A DNA stretch of 64,000 bases from Novosphingobium kunmingense (GCF_002813245.1 NZ_PHUF01000002.1:496001-560000); one strand, 5' to 3'. Counted from the first letter of the stretch, positions 35,750-44,889 are shown. Notes: generated from the sequence alone by a model not told the origin. Program-made: numbers and translations.

Positions 35750-36270
35750 AGGATCGGCCTCCCCACACCGAGGATGCGCTGGCGGCAGATCCAGCCAATG
35801 GCGGCATAACGGCTGTCGAAGCCGTCCTTGTGTTCGGTCGTCACGAAGTAGCAGCCCTTGGGAACTGGTCCGGTTGGCCCGAGCGCCAGCGCTTCGCCGA
35901 GGCGGCTCTTGAGCTTTGCCTTGGCGACCAGCCGGCCATTGACGAAGAAGGCGCGGTCCTTCTCGGTCACGATGTCACCCGGCACGCCGCTGACACGCTT
36001 GCCGAAGGGCTTCGGCTCCTTGCCGAAATGCTTCTCGAGCAAGGGCGAGGCCGGCGGATCGAACAGGATGATGTCGCCCCGAGCGGGGACAGAATCCCGG
36101 TCGAGCCAGATGGCCCAATAGGGCAGGCTCGGGCTCGCGTTGATCATCAGCGCATGGCTCTGCCCGAAGGCAGCAAGTGACGAGAGCGCCAGCGCCCCGG
36201 CGCCAAGCCCACCCCACAGCGCCAAGCGCCGCGATGCGGGTGATCGGGACAGGATGTCAGCGGCGCGCAT
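35746..36270 (-). CDS. S26 signal peptidase of the transfer system (TraF/TrhF type)
   Basis: One N-terminal membrane segment, the catalytic Ser region INASPSLPYWAIW and the Lys region GKRVSGVPGD are those of S26 leader peptidases such as RP4 TraF and TrhF of IncH plasmids. It probably processes the TraA pilin, and in related systems such enzymes join the pilin ends into a ring. 174 residues. It lies between trbI and traW, overlapping both. F itself lacks this gene. Confidence 0.85.
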   Translation of the reverse strand: MRAADILSRSPASRRLALWGGLGAGALALSSLAAFGQSHALMINASPSLPYWAIWLDRDSVPARGDIILFDPPASPLLEKHFGKEPKPFGKRVSGVPGDIVTEKDRAFFVNGRLVAKAKLKSRLGEALALGPTGPVPKGCYFVTTEHKDGFDSRYAAIGWICRQRILGVGRPIL

Positions 36271-36664
36271 CGGGAATGGCTCTCATTCGCCGCACGACAT
36301 CGGCGCGTACAGCCTCGGTGAGGTCCGGCGTGCTGCCGGCCACTACGGCCTCGGCGACGAGAACCGTGCGGCCATCGCGGGACAGTCGCTGGACCGATGC
36401 TTCGACGGCTTGAAGGTATGCCTGCACCCGCTGCTTGGTTTCTTCGGACGGCCGTCCGGCGCGGGCTTCGGCTTCGATGAATTCGCCCATGATCCGGCTC
36501 AGCTGAACCGTCACGACCTCGCGCTTCTGGAGGTCGAGGAGTTCGTGCGTGGCCCAGACGCCCCAGAGCGTCGAGGCCAGCATGCTGGCGCCAAGTGCGA
36601 TGGCGGTGAGATTGAGACCGGCGAGGCGCTTGGATATAGTCGATGTTGCCATAATGTACTTCAC
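36257..36664 (-). CDS. trbI: Conjugal transfer protein TrbI (F-type)
   Basis: A 135-residue single-pass inner-membrane protein. The membrane segment is NLTAIALGASMLASTLWGVW, then a long helical periplasmic part. F TrbI (128 residues) affects pilus retraction. GTG 36664 has GGAGG at -9 and overlaps the previous stop (GTGA); ATG 36652 is less likely. Identification rests on size, topology and position between traC and traW. Confidence 0.7.
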   Translation of the reverse strand: MKYIMATSTISKRLAGLNLTAIALGASMLASTLWGVWATHELLDLQKREVVTVQLSRIMGEFIEAEARAGRPSEETKQRVQAYLQAVEASVQRLSRDGRTVLVAEAVVAGSTPDLTEAVRADVVRRMRAIPDARR

Positions 36665-37056
36665 GGCTTTTCCTCCCGGAGTCCTTCGGCCACCTCATTG
36701 AGGAAGCGCGGCATGCGCCAGATCGCCATCAGCGTGGCGAGACCTACAGCTGCAAACTTGAGCTCTTCGACGAAGCTGGCCTGCCGAACGGGGTCGGCGA
36801 ACAGAAAGCGGTCGGCCAGATTGGCGATTTGCGCGAACAACAAATCCACGCGGCCGCCAGAGATCATCAGGAAGAACAGCAGCGGCAGGCCGAGCGTCAT
36901 CAGATAGGTCGAGCCAAGAAAACTGCCCGCCTTCACAAGAATGTAGCAGATGTCAGCCGCGTGCTGGCGCCAGGTTTTACCGGGCGGAAGATCGAGGTCT
37001 TCGTCCAGACGGGCATCCTGTGCCCGGTCGAAGGGCGTGACGACATGAAGAGGCAT
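36661..37056 (-). CDS. Transfer-operon membrane protein of unknown function (131 aa)
   Basis: Lies between traC and trbI with an overlap to trbI. The acidic N-terminus (FDRAQDARLDEDLDL) is followed by two hydrophobic segments (FLGSTYLMTLGLPLLFFLMI near 55-75 and FAAVGLATLMAIW near 105-117). No counterpart in F is recognised. Start 37056 is preferred to the long upstream extension, which lies over the traC end. Confidence 0.65.
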   Translation of the reverse strand: MPLHVVTPFDRAQDARLDEDLDLPPGKTWRQHAADICYILVKAGSFLGSTYLMTLGLPLLFFLMISGGRVDLLFAQIANLADRFLFADPVRQASFVEELKFAAVGLATLMAIWRMPRFLNEVAEGLREEKP

Positions 37057-37087
37057 GAAAACGGGAATCCTTGATTGAGGGTGAAAT

Positions 37088-39637
37088 TCAGGTGCGATTG
37101 GAGAAAGCGATCCGCTCGATCGCGTCGGCGAGCTGATGGCCACGGGCGATCTCGGCATCGATCGCGGCAAAGGTCTGGGGTGAGCTTGAAAACAGCGTCG
37201 CCGAGTAATCATCGAGCACGAGCCGGCCGATGGCCTCGGTCTCCGGGCCTTTGATGAAGACCTCCGAATAGTCGTTGCCCGAGCGCTTCAGGCTGCGGAT
37301 CAAGGTCTCGGTGCGGTCGTCCATATCGAGACGCTTGGAGGCCTTGAAATCTGCGATCGTCTCGGGCTTCTGCTGGAGGATCAGCATCCAGTCGCTGTTC
37401 TCGAGCGCGGCCGTGGCGCCATCGGACTTGTAGTAGTCGTTGAGCGACTGGGTCGCAGTCGCGAGCGCACCGCCATATTTGCGGCAGGTGCGGGCATAGG
37501 TTTCGACGAACTCGCCCATCGAGCCGCCCTTCAGCATTGACCAGGCCTCGTCGATCAGCAGCAGCTTTCTGACCGAGCGCGAACTGCGGGTCATCGCCTG
37601 GCTGGTCATGAACATGATGGCGGACAGGACAACGGCGCGCAGTTCCTCGCGGCTCGCAAGGTCCGACATCTCGAACACCGTGAAATCGGCATCGAGATCG
37701 AGACTCGCCTGGCCTTCGAAGAAGGCGCCGTAGGTGCCCCCGGCCATGTATGGTGCGAGAGCCGTGGCGAGATCGCCGGCAGCCTCGTTCCCGAGCGCCG
37801 CCAGCGAGTCACCCACAGCGGTGATGCTCGCATTGGCGCCGTGCTCATTCCAGACGGTGTTGACCGCCCGGTCGATGAGACCGCGCTCGGTATCCGTGAG
37901 CTTCGCACTGTGCCGCGCCATCTGGCCGACGATCGCCTTGATCATGCCGAAGCAGTCGAGACGATAGTCGTCGTCTTCTTGCGCCCGCGCCACATCGATC
38001 ATCGAGAACGGATTGAGGCAGAAGCCTGCCTTCATCGTGAACTCGACAAATCGCCCGCCCTGAAGCTTGACCGAATGCTCGAAGCTGCGTCCATCGTCGA
38101 TGACCACGACCTGCGCCCCGGCTCCGCGCAGGGCCGCGCACATCTCCTGAAGCAGCACCGACTTGCCCGAACCTGACTTGCCGCAGATCGCGACATTGTG
38201 GTTGCCCGCTTCGTTCTCGAACGGCGACCAGAAGAAAGGCTGGCCGCGGCGCCCGACGAACAGCAGGTGCGGGTGGGTGCCGCCCAGATATTCGCCCTGC
38301 ATCGGGGCGATGTTGGCGGCCGTCGTCGACAGCACGGTCTTGAAGCGTTTGAGGCGCTCCATGTCTGCGCCGAGACCATCGGCCAATGTCAGCGGCATGG
38401 CGGCAAGCAGACCTTGCACCTGAAGATAACGCTCGTCGGCAAGGTCCCAGCCTGCCGCCTTGTAGATCGACTTGATCGCCCGCTCGTGCCGGTCGCCATG
38501 GCCCAGCGGCGAGAAAGTCGTGAGACCGTAGAAGACCCGGACGAGCCGGCGGCCTTCCTGGAGTTCGGACTGAACGTGCTGCCATTCGGTAGCCTGCTCA
38601 CCGATGCGCGGCAGGAAGCGGGCGCTGCGCGTGCCGGCAAGGCTTGTCGTGCGCATGAACTTGAAGCCCGCTTTCGCCGCAGCGGCTTCCTGGTCGGGAT
38701 AGACGAGACAGAGCATGGTCGCGGCGGGACAGGGAAAACGCAGCTTGTCGGTGAAGAGATCGCCGATCAGCCGCGCGCACTCCCACGGCGCCCAGCGCTG
38801 CGGCATGTTCCGTGATGCAAAATGCCTGACGTCGAAGGCATCAGGATAGACGATGCCAATCTCGGGAACGCCGTCATTGATCTTGCCGGTCGCACGGAAA
38901 CGCTCGGTCCTGAGCTGCATCCGATCTTCGTGCACGATGAGTTCAATGTCGTGACGGATGGCCTGCACGGCGATCGGATCGTTGGGATTATAGGGAACCG
39001 CATCGTCCTGCGGTGCGGTCGTCGGCGACGTCAGATCGTCGATCACGCCGATAAGTTCCTGCGGCCCCACTTCGGCAACGCCGAGGTTCAAGGACTTGAG
39101 CATCGCAATCAGGCCGTCACGGGTCTGTTTGAGCTCTTCGTTGCTGGTTGCCTTGGAAGCGGGAACGCCGACCGACATGATCACCTGATGGTGGCGGGCA
39201 TGGAAGGGTGCGTCCGCCGACCCCGACTGCCAGACGAGCCCGTAAAGCCGCTTTGCCCGGTGCCGGGCAATCGCCTCATAGACGCCGGCCTGAACATAAC
39301 GCGGCGCGAACCAGGGGGCGACGATCCGGCTGATGCGGGGGCTGGCGAGGTGCAGAACCTGAAGGCAAGCGCCCGCCGGAAGCCCTTCGGAGAAGAACTG
39401 CCCGAGGATTTCGCCGGTCCGTTCGTCGGCTCCGATCAGCGGCGTCACCGAGAGGATGAAGCCCTTCGACCGCGCGTTGAAATAGAGCCGGCTTTGCGGG
39501 TCGTAGACGCGGTAGGGCAGCCAGTCCGACAGCATGTCCAGCATGAGGTGCGGCCGCTCCTTCTCGGCATGTTCGGCATCGCCAAGCAGGCCAGAGAGCA
39601 CGCGGTCGATAATCGACTTCAGTTTCTCGGCCATCAC
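37088..39637 (-). CDS. traC: T4SS ATPase TraC (VirB4 family)
   Basis: Cytoplasmic ATPase that powers pilus assembly. Walker A is CGKSGSGKSVLL (near 487-494) and Walker B LLLIDEAW (near 694), with LATATQSLNDYY downstream as in VirB4/TraC proteins. The N-terminal TraC domain is present (LSDWLPYRVYDPQSRLYFN). 849 residues, like F TraC (876). GTG 39637 and ATG 39634 are both possible and both overlap the traV stop. Confidence 0.93.
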   Translation of the reverse strand: MMAEKLKSIIDRVLSGLLGDAEHAEKERPHLMLDMLSDWLPYRVYDPQSRLYFNARSKGFILSVTPLIGADERTGEILGQFFSEGLPAGACLQVLHLASPRISRIVAPWFAPRYVQAGVYEAIARHRAKRLYGLVWQSGSADAPFHARHHQVIMSVGVPASKATSNEELKQTRDGLIAMLKSLNLGVAEVGPQELIGVIDDLTSPTTAPQDDAVPYNPNDPIAVQAIRHDIELIVHEDRMQLRTERFRATGKINDGVPEIGIVYPDAFDVRHFASRNMPQRWAPWECARLIGDLFTDKLRFPCPAATMLCLVYPDQEAAAAKAGFKFMRTTSLAGTRSARFLPRIGEQATEWQHVQSELQEGRRLVRVFYGLTTFSPLGHGDRHERAIKSIYKAAGWDLADERYLQVQGLLAAMPLTLADGLGADMERLKRFKTVLSTTAANIAPMQGEYLGGTHPHLLFVGRRGQPFFWSPFENEAGNHNVAICGKSGSGKSVLLQEMCAALRGAGAQVVVIDDGRSFEHSVKLQGGRFVEFTMKAGFCLNPFSMIDVARAQEDDDYRLDCFGMIKAIVGQMARHSAKLTDTERGLIDRAVNTVWNEHGANASITAVGDSLAALGNEAAGDLATALAPYMAGGTYGAFFEGQASLDLDADFTVFEMSDLASREELRAVVLSAIMFMTSQAMTRSSRSVRKLLLIDEAWSMLKGGSMGEFVETYARTCRKYGGALATATQSLNDYYKSDGATAALENSDWMLILQQKPETIADFKASKRLDMDDRTETLIRSLKRSGNDYSEVFIKGPETEAIGRLVLDDYSATLFSSSPQTFAAIDAEIARGHQLADAIERIAFSNRT

Positions 39638-40428
39638 TTGTGATCCTTGATGGGTGTGGCGGGTTCGGTGGTCTTGCCTGCTGAGCGCTTGGCGATCGCC
39701 GCCTGAATGGCCTCGATGCTCGGGAACTTGGGCGATGCAGCCTGCCCAAGAGGCCGAGGGGTCCGATCATGCGGGGGAGAAGGCATGTCGAACCCCTCGA
39801 CCGCCGGTGCCTTCGCACCGGCTACGGCCTCGCGCGCCGTGGAGGGGAGGGCCAGCGGCGAGGCAACGGCGGAATCTGGGCTAGGCGGGGCGGCAAGCGA
39901 GAATGGCGAGGCCTGGGGTAGGGGATCGGGTGCTTCGAGCGGCGCCGCATCGCCCTGTGCTGCGTCCGCGTTCGGCGCGGGCTCTTCGCTCGCCGCGCCA
40001 GCCTTCTGCTGGGCCGTTTTGAGCTGGCGCCGCAACTGACGCATGAGGGGCGGAGCGGTTTCCTCGCCCGCCTTGCGCCGCAGTTCTGCGGCCCAGCGCG
40101 GATTTTCGATAACAGTCCAGGCGACGGCTTCATCGTGAAGTGTGCCCGCCTCATCGACATGCGCCGGGAACACGATCTTGAGGGTGCGTTCGGCCGTGCG
40201 TGTGGTGTCACCGCCTGCAACCCCGGCGCGGACGCGGGCAATGTCATGCGGCGCGGCGCCATCCTCGACCACAGCGGTGGCACGCGCATCGATCACATGC
40301 GAAGGCGCGCAGTCGCCCTTGGGCGCGCGGCAGGTGAAGTCCCCTTCGACATTGGTGCCGAAGGTGGCGCAGCCGCTGACCAGGGCCGCAAGGCACGCAC
40401 AGGCGAGAAGGCGCATGGGTTTAGCCAT
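39634..40428 (-). CDS. traV: Outer-membrane lipoprotein TraV
   Basis: Lipoprotein of the outer-membrane core complex (VirB7-like). Lipobox LVSGC with Cys20 after the signal MAKPMRLLACACLAA, then GDFTCRAPKGDC, the conserved TraV Cys region. The C-terminal half is Ala/Pro-rich and low in complexity. 264 residues is longer than F TraV (171) because of that tail. Overlaps dsbC and traC. Confidence 0.85.
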   Translation of the reverse strand: MAKPMRLLACACLAALVSGCATFGTNVEGDFTCRAPKGDCAPSHVIDARATAVVEDGAAPHDIARVRAGVAGGDTTRTAERTLKIVFPAHVDEAGTLHDEAVAWTVIENPRWAAELRRKAGEETAPPLMRQLRRQLKTAQQKAGAASEEPAPNADAAQGDAAPLEAPDPLPQASPFSLAAPPSPDSAVASPLALPSTAREAVAGAKAPAVEGFDMPSPPHDRTPRPLGQAASPKFPSIEAIQAAIAKRSAGKTTEPATPIKDHK

Positions 40429-41302
40429 GGGTTTTGTCCTTTGTGATCGAACGAGTGGGAGCGCCGCTCAGGAATGCCCGGAGCGCAGCCGCAGGGCGGA
40501 AACCTTCGAGGACGGCGCCGTCGGATGGGCGGACGATGACCGGGGTGCCGCCAAAGCCGTGGGCCTTGGCAAAGGCTTCGTTGGCATCGAGCCCGCTCGT
40601 GTCGCAGGGCTTGGGGTTGGCGAGTGCCAGCCCCGAGTAGGCCATGTGCAGCGCGACTTCGGGCCGGGCCGAGCAGATCACGCGCTCGGCATCCTTGCGG
40701 CTTTCCGCGCCGAAGATCGAAATCGGCCTTTCCTCGACCCGTGCGCCAATCGCCTTCAGCTCGGCTTCGAGCTTCTTGCAGTAGCCGCAGTGGAAGTCGG
40801 AGAAGACTACCACTCTGGGGCCGGCCGCCGGTCCCCAGCCAATCGCGCCGTTGGCAGGCAACCCGGCCAGCGAAACCCGCGTCGGCACGCTTGCGCGCTG
40901 GGGGGGAGGCGCATCCTCGTCGCTTGGGCGCCGGGCGGCGCCTGCGGCGAGCAGGTCGGGATTGAGCGCCAGCAACCGGGCCGCCGTAAGGTCCTGGCGC
41001 GCCTCCATGTCATAGACCCGTCCGATGACGAGATACTTGGCCGCCCGATCGACATAGAAGAGCGTCGACTTCGAAGCGACTTCGCACAGGCCGCCAAGGT
41101 CCTTGCAGTTGATCGCGTCGATCGGCGTCTTGGGCAGGCGCAGCTTGAGCGCTGCTCGCACCTTCGCGGTATCGGGGCCGCTTGCCGTCGAGGCGAGACT
41201 GGCCACGCCCCAGCCGGTGGCGGCGGACAAGGTAACAAGGGCGACAATGCCCGCAGCCGGGCGGAGCCAGCGGCGAGTTGGCGGATCAAGGCTCTCAATC
41301 AT
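40421..41302 (-). CDS. dsbC: DsbC-type disulfide isomerase of the transfer operon
   Basis: Periplasmic, membrane-anchored thioredoxin-fold protein with active site FHCGYCKKLE and cis-Pro loop GGTPVIV. The N-terminal segment (AAGIVALVTLSAATGWGVASL) is a membrane anchor or signal. It probably folds the many Cys-rich Tra proteins. Such a gene is common in F-type systems of this branch, where it sits between traB and traV. ATGA overlap with traB. 293 residues. Confidence 0.88.
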   Translation of the reverse strand: MIESLDPPTRRWLRPAAGIVALVTLSAATGWGVASLASTASGPDTAKVRAALKLRLPKTPIDAINCKDLGGLCEVASKSTLFYVDRAAKYLVIGRVYDMEARQDLTAARLLALNPDLLAAGAARRPSDEDAPPPQRASVPTRVSLAGLPANGAIGWGPAAGPRVVVFSDFHCGYCKKLEAELKAIGARVEERPISIFGAESRKDAERVICSARPEVALHMAYSGLALANPKPCDTSGLDANEAFAKAHGFGGTPVIVRPSDGAVLEGFRPAAALRAFLSGAPTRSITKDKTHG

Positions 41303-42636
41303 CGGGAATTCCTCACGTAAACGCCGTCCAGAAAGACGATTTCGACATCGATGCCGGTCGGCATCTCGACGACGGGCTGGTATTGTTCAGCGCGCTCGAT
41401 CAGATATTTGCTGACCGTATCGGCCGCGTCCGCCGCACCTTGGCCGAGTCCGCCGCCAACGATGTCGCCGACGGAAAGTTTGGCGCGACTGCCGTCGGGA
41501 TTGGTGGTGACGCCCGAAAAGACGCTGTTCGAGTTGGCGGAAAAGCCCCGGCCGAACCCGCCGATGATCCCGGCGAGGAGCGCCTGGCTGACGAGGCTGC
41601 CCTCGCGGCTGACGACACGGCCGCGCACGCCGGACTTGCCGGCAAAGCTGATGAAGCCCTTGACCTCGGAGACGGCCACACGTCCGCCCGGCTGGTCGCA
41701 GGTCATGCGGGCAAGCTTCACGTAGACCTTCTCCGAAGAGAGATCACCGCGCGCCGCGCCATTGACCACACAGCCCTGGATCCGGGTCGTGAGCACCTTG
41801 CCGTTCTGCAGGACCGAGCGAGCCGGTCCCGTAATCCTGAGAACGACAGGCAAAGGATCCGTCTGGCTGGCAACACCAGCCGAAGCATCGACCCCGACAA
41901 TCACCCGCGCCCGCGCATAAGAGTTGGGCGGCAGATAGTCGGGCGAGTCTTCGACCACGACCGGAGGAGCATCGGGCCTTGCCGCCTTCAAGCCGCCTGT
42001 ATTTGCCTTATCCGAGGTAAAGCTCATTAGCTTCACCTCGCCGGGGGCAGGAACCATCGCCTCTCCGCCAACCGATGTGCCGGCGCCGGCCTGTGGCGGC
42101 GTCGCCGTGCGGCCTCGCGCGTCATAACCTCCTGCCTGCGAGCCATAGGCCGGTGCAGGCGGCGCCGCAGCCGGGGCCGCGGGCTGGGCGGCAAGCCGGG
42201 ACTTGAGGTCGGCATTCTCTGCCGAGATCGCATCGATCGCCGCCTGGCCATCGACCCGCATCGCCTGGTTCTCTGCTTTGAGGGCAGCAAGTTGGGCTTC
42301 GACTTCGGTGCGCGGGGCCGCCGCGTCCTTGAGAGCCTTTTGCTCACGCGTCACTGCGTCGAGACGGTTGCCATAGGTGGCGACAAATTCGCGCTGCGAC
42401 AGATCGCGGTTGACGAGGCCTGCCGTGTCGATGGTCTGCGCCGCGTTGGGATCGCTGGGCTTCGCCGTGTCGTCACCGCCCAGGATGAACCAGCTGCCGC
42501 CGACCAGAGCAATCGCGCCGATGGTGCCAAGAAGGAGCCTCTGCCGCCGTGCAGTTCGGGCGTTGAGACCGGTCACTTCCGATGGCGACGCAGGTTCGGC
42601 CTGCAGAGGCACCGGATGGGTTTGGGTGTCAGTCAT
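41299..42636 (-). CDS. traB: Conjugal transfer protein TraB (VirB10-like)
   Basis: Spans the periplasm and joins the inner and outer-membrane parts of the channel. One membrane segment (LLLGTIGAIALVGGSWFIL, near 35-53), a helical coiled-coil-like stretch (85-150), a Pro-rich part and a C-terminal VirB10-like beta domain (YARARVIVGVDASAG, IIGGFGRGFSA). 445 residues, near F TraB (475). Start 42636 has GGGGAGAG upstream. Confidence 0.9.
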   Translation of the reverse strand: MTDTQTHPVPLQAEPASPSEVTGLNARTARRQRLLLGTIGAIALVGGSWFILGGDDTAKPSDPNAAQTIDTAGLVNRDLSQREFVATYGNRLDAVTREQKALKDAAAPRTEVEAQLAALKAENQAMRVDGQAAIDAISAENADLKSRLAAQPAAPAAAPPAPAYGSQAGGYDARGRTATPPQAGAGTSVGGEAMVPAPGEVKLMSFTSDKANTGGLKAARPDAPPVVVEDSPDYLPPNSYARARVIVGVDASAGVASQTDPLPVVLRITGPARSVLQNGKVLTTRIQGCVVNGAARGDLSSEKVYVKLARMTCDQPGGRVAVSEVKGFISFAGKSGVRGRVVSREGSLVSQALLAGIIGGFGRGFSANSNSVFSGVTTNPDGSRAKLSVGDIVGGGLGQGAADAADTVSKYLIERAEQYQPVVEMPTGIDVEIVFLDGVYVRNSR

Positions 42637-43387
42637 GGCTGCTCTCCCCATTCGCGCCGACCACGAAGGCCGTCGTGCTGGTGCCGGGTTCGAGCACCGG
42701 ATTGGCGATCGAAACTGCGAGGGTGTCCTTGGGGGCGAGATCGCTCGCGCTGAGGGTCAGGCTCTTGCCGCCGCGGTTGGTGACGCGGATGACCTTCCCG
42801 GCGAGGCTGGCGCCGCGATAGTCCGCGACGAGCTGGATCTCGAGATTGCCGACCCGCGCCGGCAGGGCCGACGATTGCCGTACTTCGAAGCCTTTGATCG
42901 TCCGGTCATTGGCCATGGCCTGGACCAGGCGCACCGCACTCGTGGAGAGCGGCGTTTCGCTTTCCCAGCGCGCGGCATCGCTCTTCGCGATCGCGGGGTT
43001 CGTGATGAAAACCTGCGCCGCAGGGATGCTCTCGATGCGGCAGGCGATCTTGTAGACGAACCCCTTCTTGGTCGTGGCAAAGAAGCTGATTGACCTCGCC
43101 GCGTAGGTCTCTGGGACCGACACATAAATGTCGCCGCGCAGCGGTTCATTGGTGACCGCGAAATCATTGTACGGCGTGCCCGTAGAGATCTTCGAGACGC
43201 TGGCGAACTGGTCATCGACCAAAGCGAACCGGGTCAGTTCACGGGCCGAGACCTCGCAGTCGATGCCGGCGCCGTCGGCAGCCTGCTTGAACTGATCGGC
43301 AAATGCCGGCTCGGCGATGAAGGTCGCCAGGGGCATGAGGCCAAGCAGTGCGGCTCTTGCCCAGCTGCGGGATCGGTAAGCCATCAC
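42629..43387 (-). CDS. traK: Conjugal transfer protein TraK (VirB9-like)
   Basis: Periplasmic outer-membrane core component. Signal peptide ends near AEPAFA; mature beta-rich protein with VTNEPLRGDIYVSVPE and VIRVTNRGGKSLTLS, as in TraK. 252 residues. GTG 43387 or ATG 43384 overlaps the traE stop. The C-terminus overlaps traB by 8 bases. Confidence 0.88.
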   Translation of the reverse strand: MMAYRSRSWARAALLGLMPLATFIAEPAFADQFKQAADGAGIDCEVSARELTRFALVDDQFASVSKISTGTPYNDFAVTNEPLRGDIYVSVPETYAARSISFFATTKKGFVYKIACRIESIPAAQVFITNPAIAKSDAARWESETPLSTSAVRLVQAMANDRTIKGFEVRQSSALPARVGNLEIQLVADYRGASLAGKVIRVTNRGGKSLTLSASDLAPKDTLAVSIANPVLEPGTSTTAFVVGANGESSHD

Positions 43388-43956
43388 TGGGGCTCCTTGA
43401 ATTTGTCTTGCGGGGGGAGCTGGACGAAGCCCGAGAGTGCGAGGCGCAGCCCCCGGTAGGTCCAGCTGAAGCGGAAGCGGCGCTCGTCGCTGGCGATGAC
43501 CTGCGCGCCCACGAAGGTCTTGAGCGTGCCGGTTACGTCGGACGTCAGTCCCTTCGGATCGACGGTCATCGAGCGGATGACGAAGGCCTGGGTGACGTCC
43601 GAGCCGCGCTGTTCCTCGACGATGCGAACCAGGTCGGCCTTGAGGCGTCCGTAGCTGCCAGGATCGGCGAGCTTCAGGATCTCGTTCATCCAGTAGTCGA
43701 GACCTTCGGGGCTTCGGTTCAGGAGAATGAGCGCGGCGTCACGGGTAACGAGTTCGAGATAGTCGGCCTGAACGCCGGCGCTGGTCACGGTCAGCTGTTT
43801 GGGCAGCGTCGGCAGCAGGACGACCTCGCGATCACGGGTCGCGGCGAGGCTTGTCGCTACGACGAGGGCTAACCCAAGCCCTGCGCTCGTGAGCGCCAGG
43901 AGGTTACGTTGGCGCAGCAGCGACTGCTGACGCTCGTGCGAAATGTCGGCAAACAT
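43384..43956 (-). CDS. traE: Conjugal transfer protein TraE (VirB8-like)
   Basis: Inner-membrane protein with one N-terminal segment (LLALTSAGLGLALVVATSLA) and a periplasmic domain containing GLDYWMNEILKLADPGSYG, typical of TraE. 190 residues, same as F TraE (188). Lies 12 bases after traL. Confidence 0.9.
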   Translation of the reverse strand: MFADISHERQQSLLRQRNLLALTSAGLGLALVVATSLAATRDREVVLLPTLPKQLTVTSAGVQADYLELVTRDAALILLNRSPEGLDYWMNEILKLADPGSYGRLKADLVRIVEEQRGSDVTQAFVIRSMTVDPKGLTSDVTGTLKTFVGAQVIASDERRFRFSWTYRGLRLALSGFVQLPPQDKFKEPQ

Positions 43957-43968
43957 GGGTTTCTCCCC

Positions 43969-44256
43969 TCAACCTGCAAGCAGGCGGCAGTGGGAAGGCG
44001 GCGTCGCTTTCAGGCCCAGAAATCCGGCCGGCAGATACCAATATGCGGCATGGGCTACCCAGGAGCTGGCGCGTCCTGCTTTTGCCTTTCGCAGCGCGAA
44101 CCAGGCGCCGAAGGCGACAAGGATGCCGATGAAGATATGCTGGCTGAGGATCCCCCAGGTGAAGGGGACAATCATTCCGGCGAACTCGTCGATGGTCCAG
44201 AAGCCGATAAGCTCCGGGTCGTCGAGCCGCCGGGGAATGATGTATGGGTCCGCCAT
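43969..44256 (-). CDS. traL: Conjugal transfer protein TraL
   Basis: Small inner-membrane protein (VirB3-like), 95 residues. YIIPRRLDDPELIGFWTIDE is the family signature, followed by two hydrophobic stretches. Essential for pilus assembly in F. Lies between traA and traE as in F. Confidence 0.9.
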   Translation of the reverse strand: MADPYIIPRRLDDPELIGFWTIDEFAGMIVPFTWGILSQHIFIGILVAFGAWFALRKAKAGRASSWVAHAAYWYLPAGFLGLKATPPSHCRLLAG

Positions 44257-44283
44257 GACGACGCGCCTTCCCGTGCCCGTCCG

Positions 44284-44613
44284 TCAGATGACCGCGGTCA
44301 CGACCGAGGTGACGATCGGGACACCCGTGCCGACGCCGATGCCGACGCCCACCGGAACCGCGACCTGCCCGAGCGAGAAGCGACCCGAGGCAAGGCCGAT
44401 GAGGCCGCCGGCGAGGCTCATCACGGTGATGATCTTGCCACCCGACCCTTCGAGAAAGTCGGTAAACTTGGTCAGTGCCGGGGTGAAGGTCGTGTCCGCG
44501 CCGGCATAGGCGGCGCTCGCGGCCAGCGCGGCGATGGCGACGGGTATGGCGAGATTGACGGCCTTGCCAAGGCCGTTGGTGTGCATGCGCCGGGGGAGGG
44601 TGAGAGACTGCAT
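44284..44613 (-). CDS. traA: Pilin precursor TraA
   Basis: First gene of the pilus operon. The precursor has a long leader (MQSLTLPRRMHTNGLG, then a hydrophobic stretch to AAYA) and a mature part starting GADTTFTPALTKFTDFLEGS with two hydrophobic helices separated by a short Arg/Ser turn (ASGRFSLGQ). Size 109 residues, like F pilin (121). Start 44613 has GGAG at -10. The S26 peptidase gene in the same operon hints at special maturation. Confidence 0.85.
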   Translation of the reverse strand: MQSLTLPRRMHTNGLGKAVNLAIPVAIAALAASAAYAGADTTFTPALTKFTDFLEGSGGKIITVMSLAGGLIGLASGRFSLGQVAVPVGVGIGVGTGVPIVTSVVTAVI

Positions 44614-44638
44614 GTGAAGCTCCGCTTGGAGGGGTGAA

Positions 44639-44661
44639 CACAGCGCCATTCGTTCGCTGTG
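44639..44661 (-). repeat. Leader hairpin upstream of traA
   Basis: CACAGCG and CGCTGTG form perfect 7-bp arms around a 9-base loop, 26 bases before the traA start on the minus strand. It lies in the probable 5' leader of the pilus mRNA and may be a stability or attenuation element, or a regulator site. Confidence 0.45.
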
Positions 44662-44676
44662 CTTTCTTCATGCGTC

Positions 44677-44697
44677 TAGGAAATCCATGTAGGAAAT
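44677..44697. promoter_or_regulatory. Direct repeats TAGGAAAT in the tra promoter
   Basis: TAGGAAAT occurs at 44677-44684 and 44690-44697, with an inverted copy at 44896-44903 near the HTH gene. The core TAGGA also forms the half-sites of the S24 repressor operators at 9325-9363. A repressor binding here could control pilus expression; which protein is unknown. Confidence 0.5.
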
Positions 44698-44874
44698 AGT
44701 CGGCGATGCAATTCCCATCTAGCCGGACTGATATGGACAGATTTTGGGTCGACCGTCGGAGCTAACGACCGGAAATGACGGTATTCTGTGGGTGGCTTGC
44801 TGGGAGAATCGGGCGATTGCGTCGGAGTATTCCGGCTGCCTCGCCTCTCGTTGTGATTCGCCTATAAACGCGAT

Positions 44875-44889
44875 GTTCTGTTACTGTTC
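44875..44889 (+). promoter_or_regulatory. LexA-type SOS box (GTTC-N7-GTTC)
   Basis: GTTC-TGTTACT-GTTC, an exact match to the alphaproteobacterial LexA consensus, 75 bases before the HTH regulator and in the region shared with the divergent pilus operon. Confidence 0.6.

Noticed and set aside
44851..44868. Promoter TTGTGA/TATAAA before the HTH regulator
   Set aside because: The two hexamers are only 6 bases apart, so they cannot form a promoter together.
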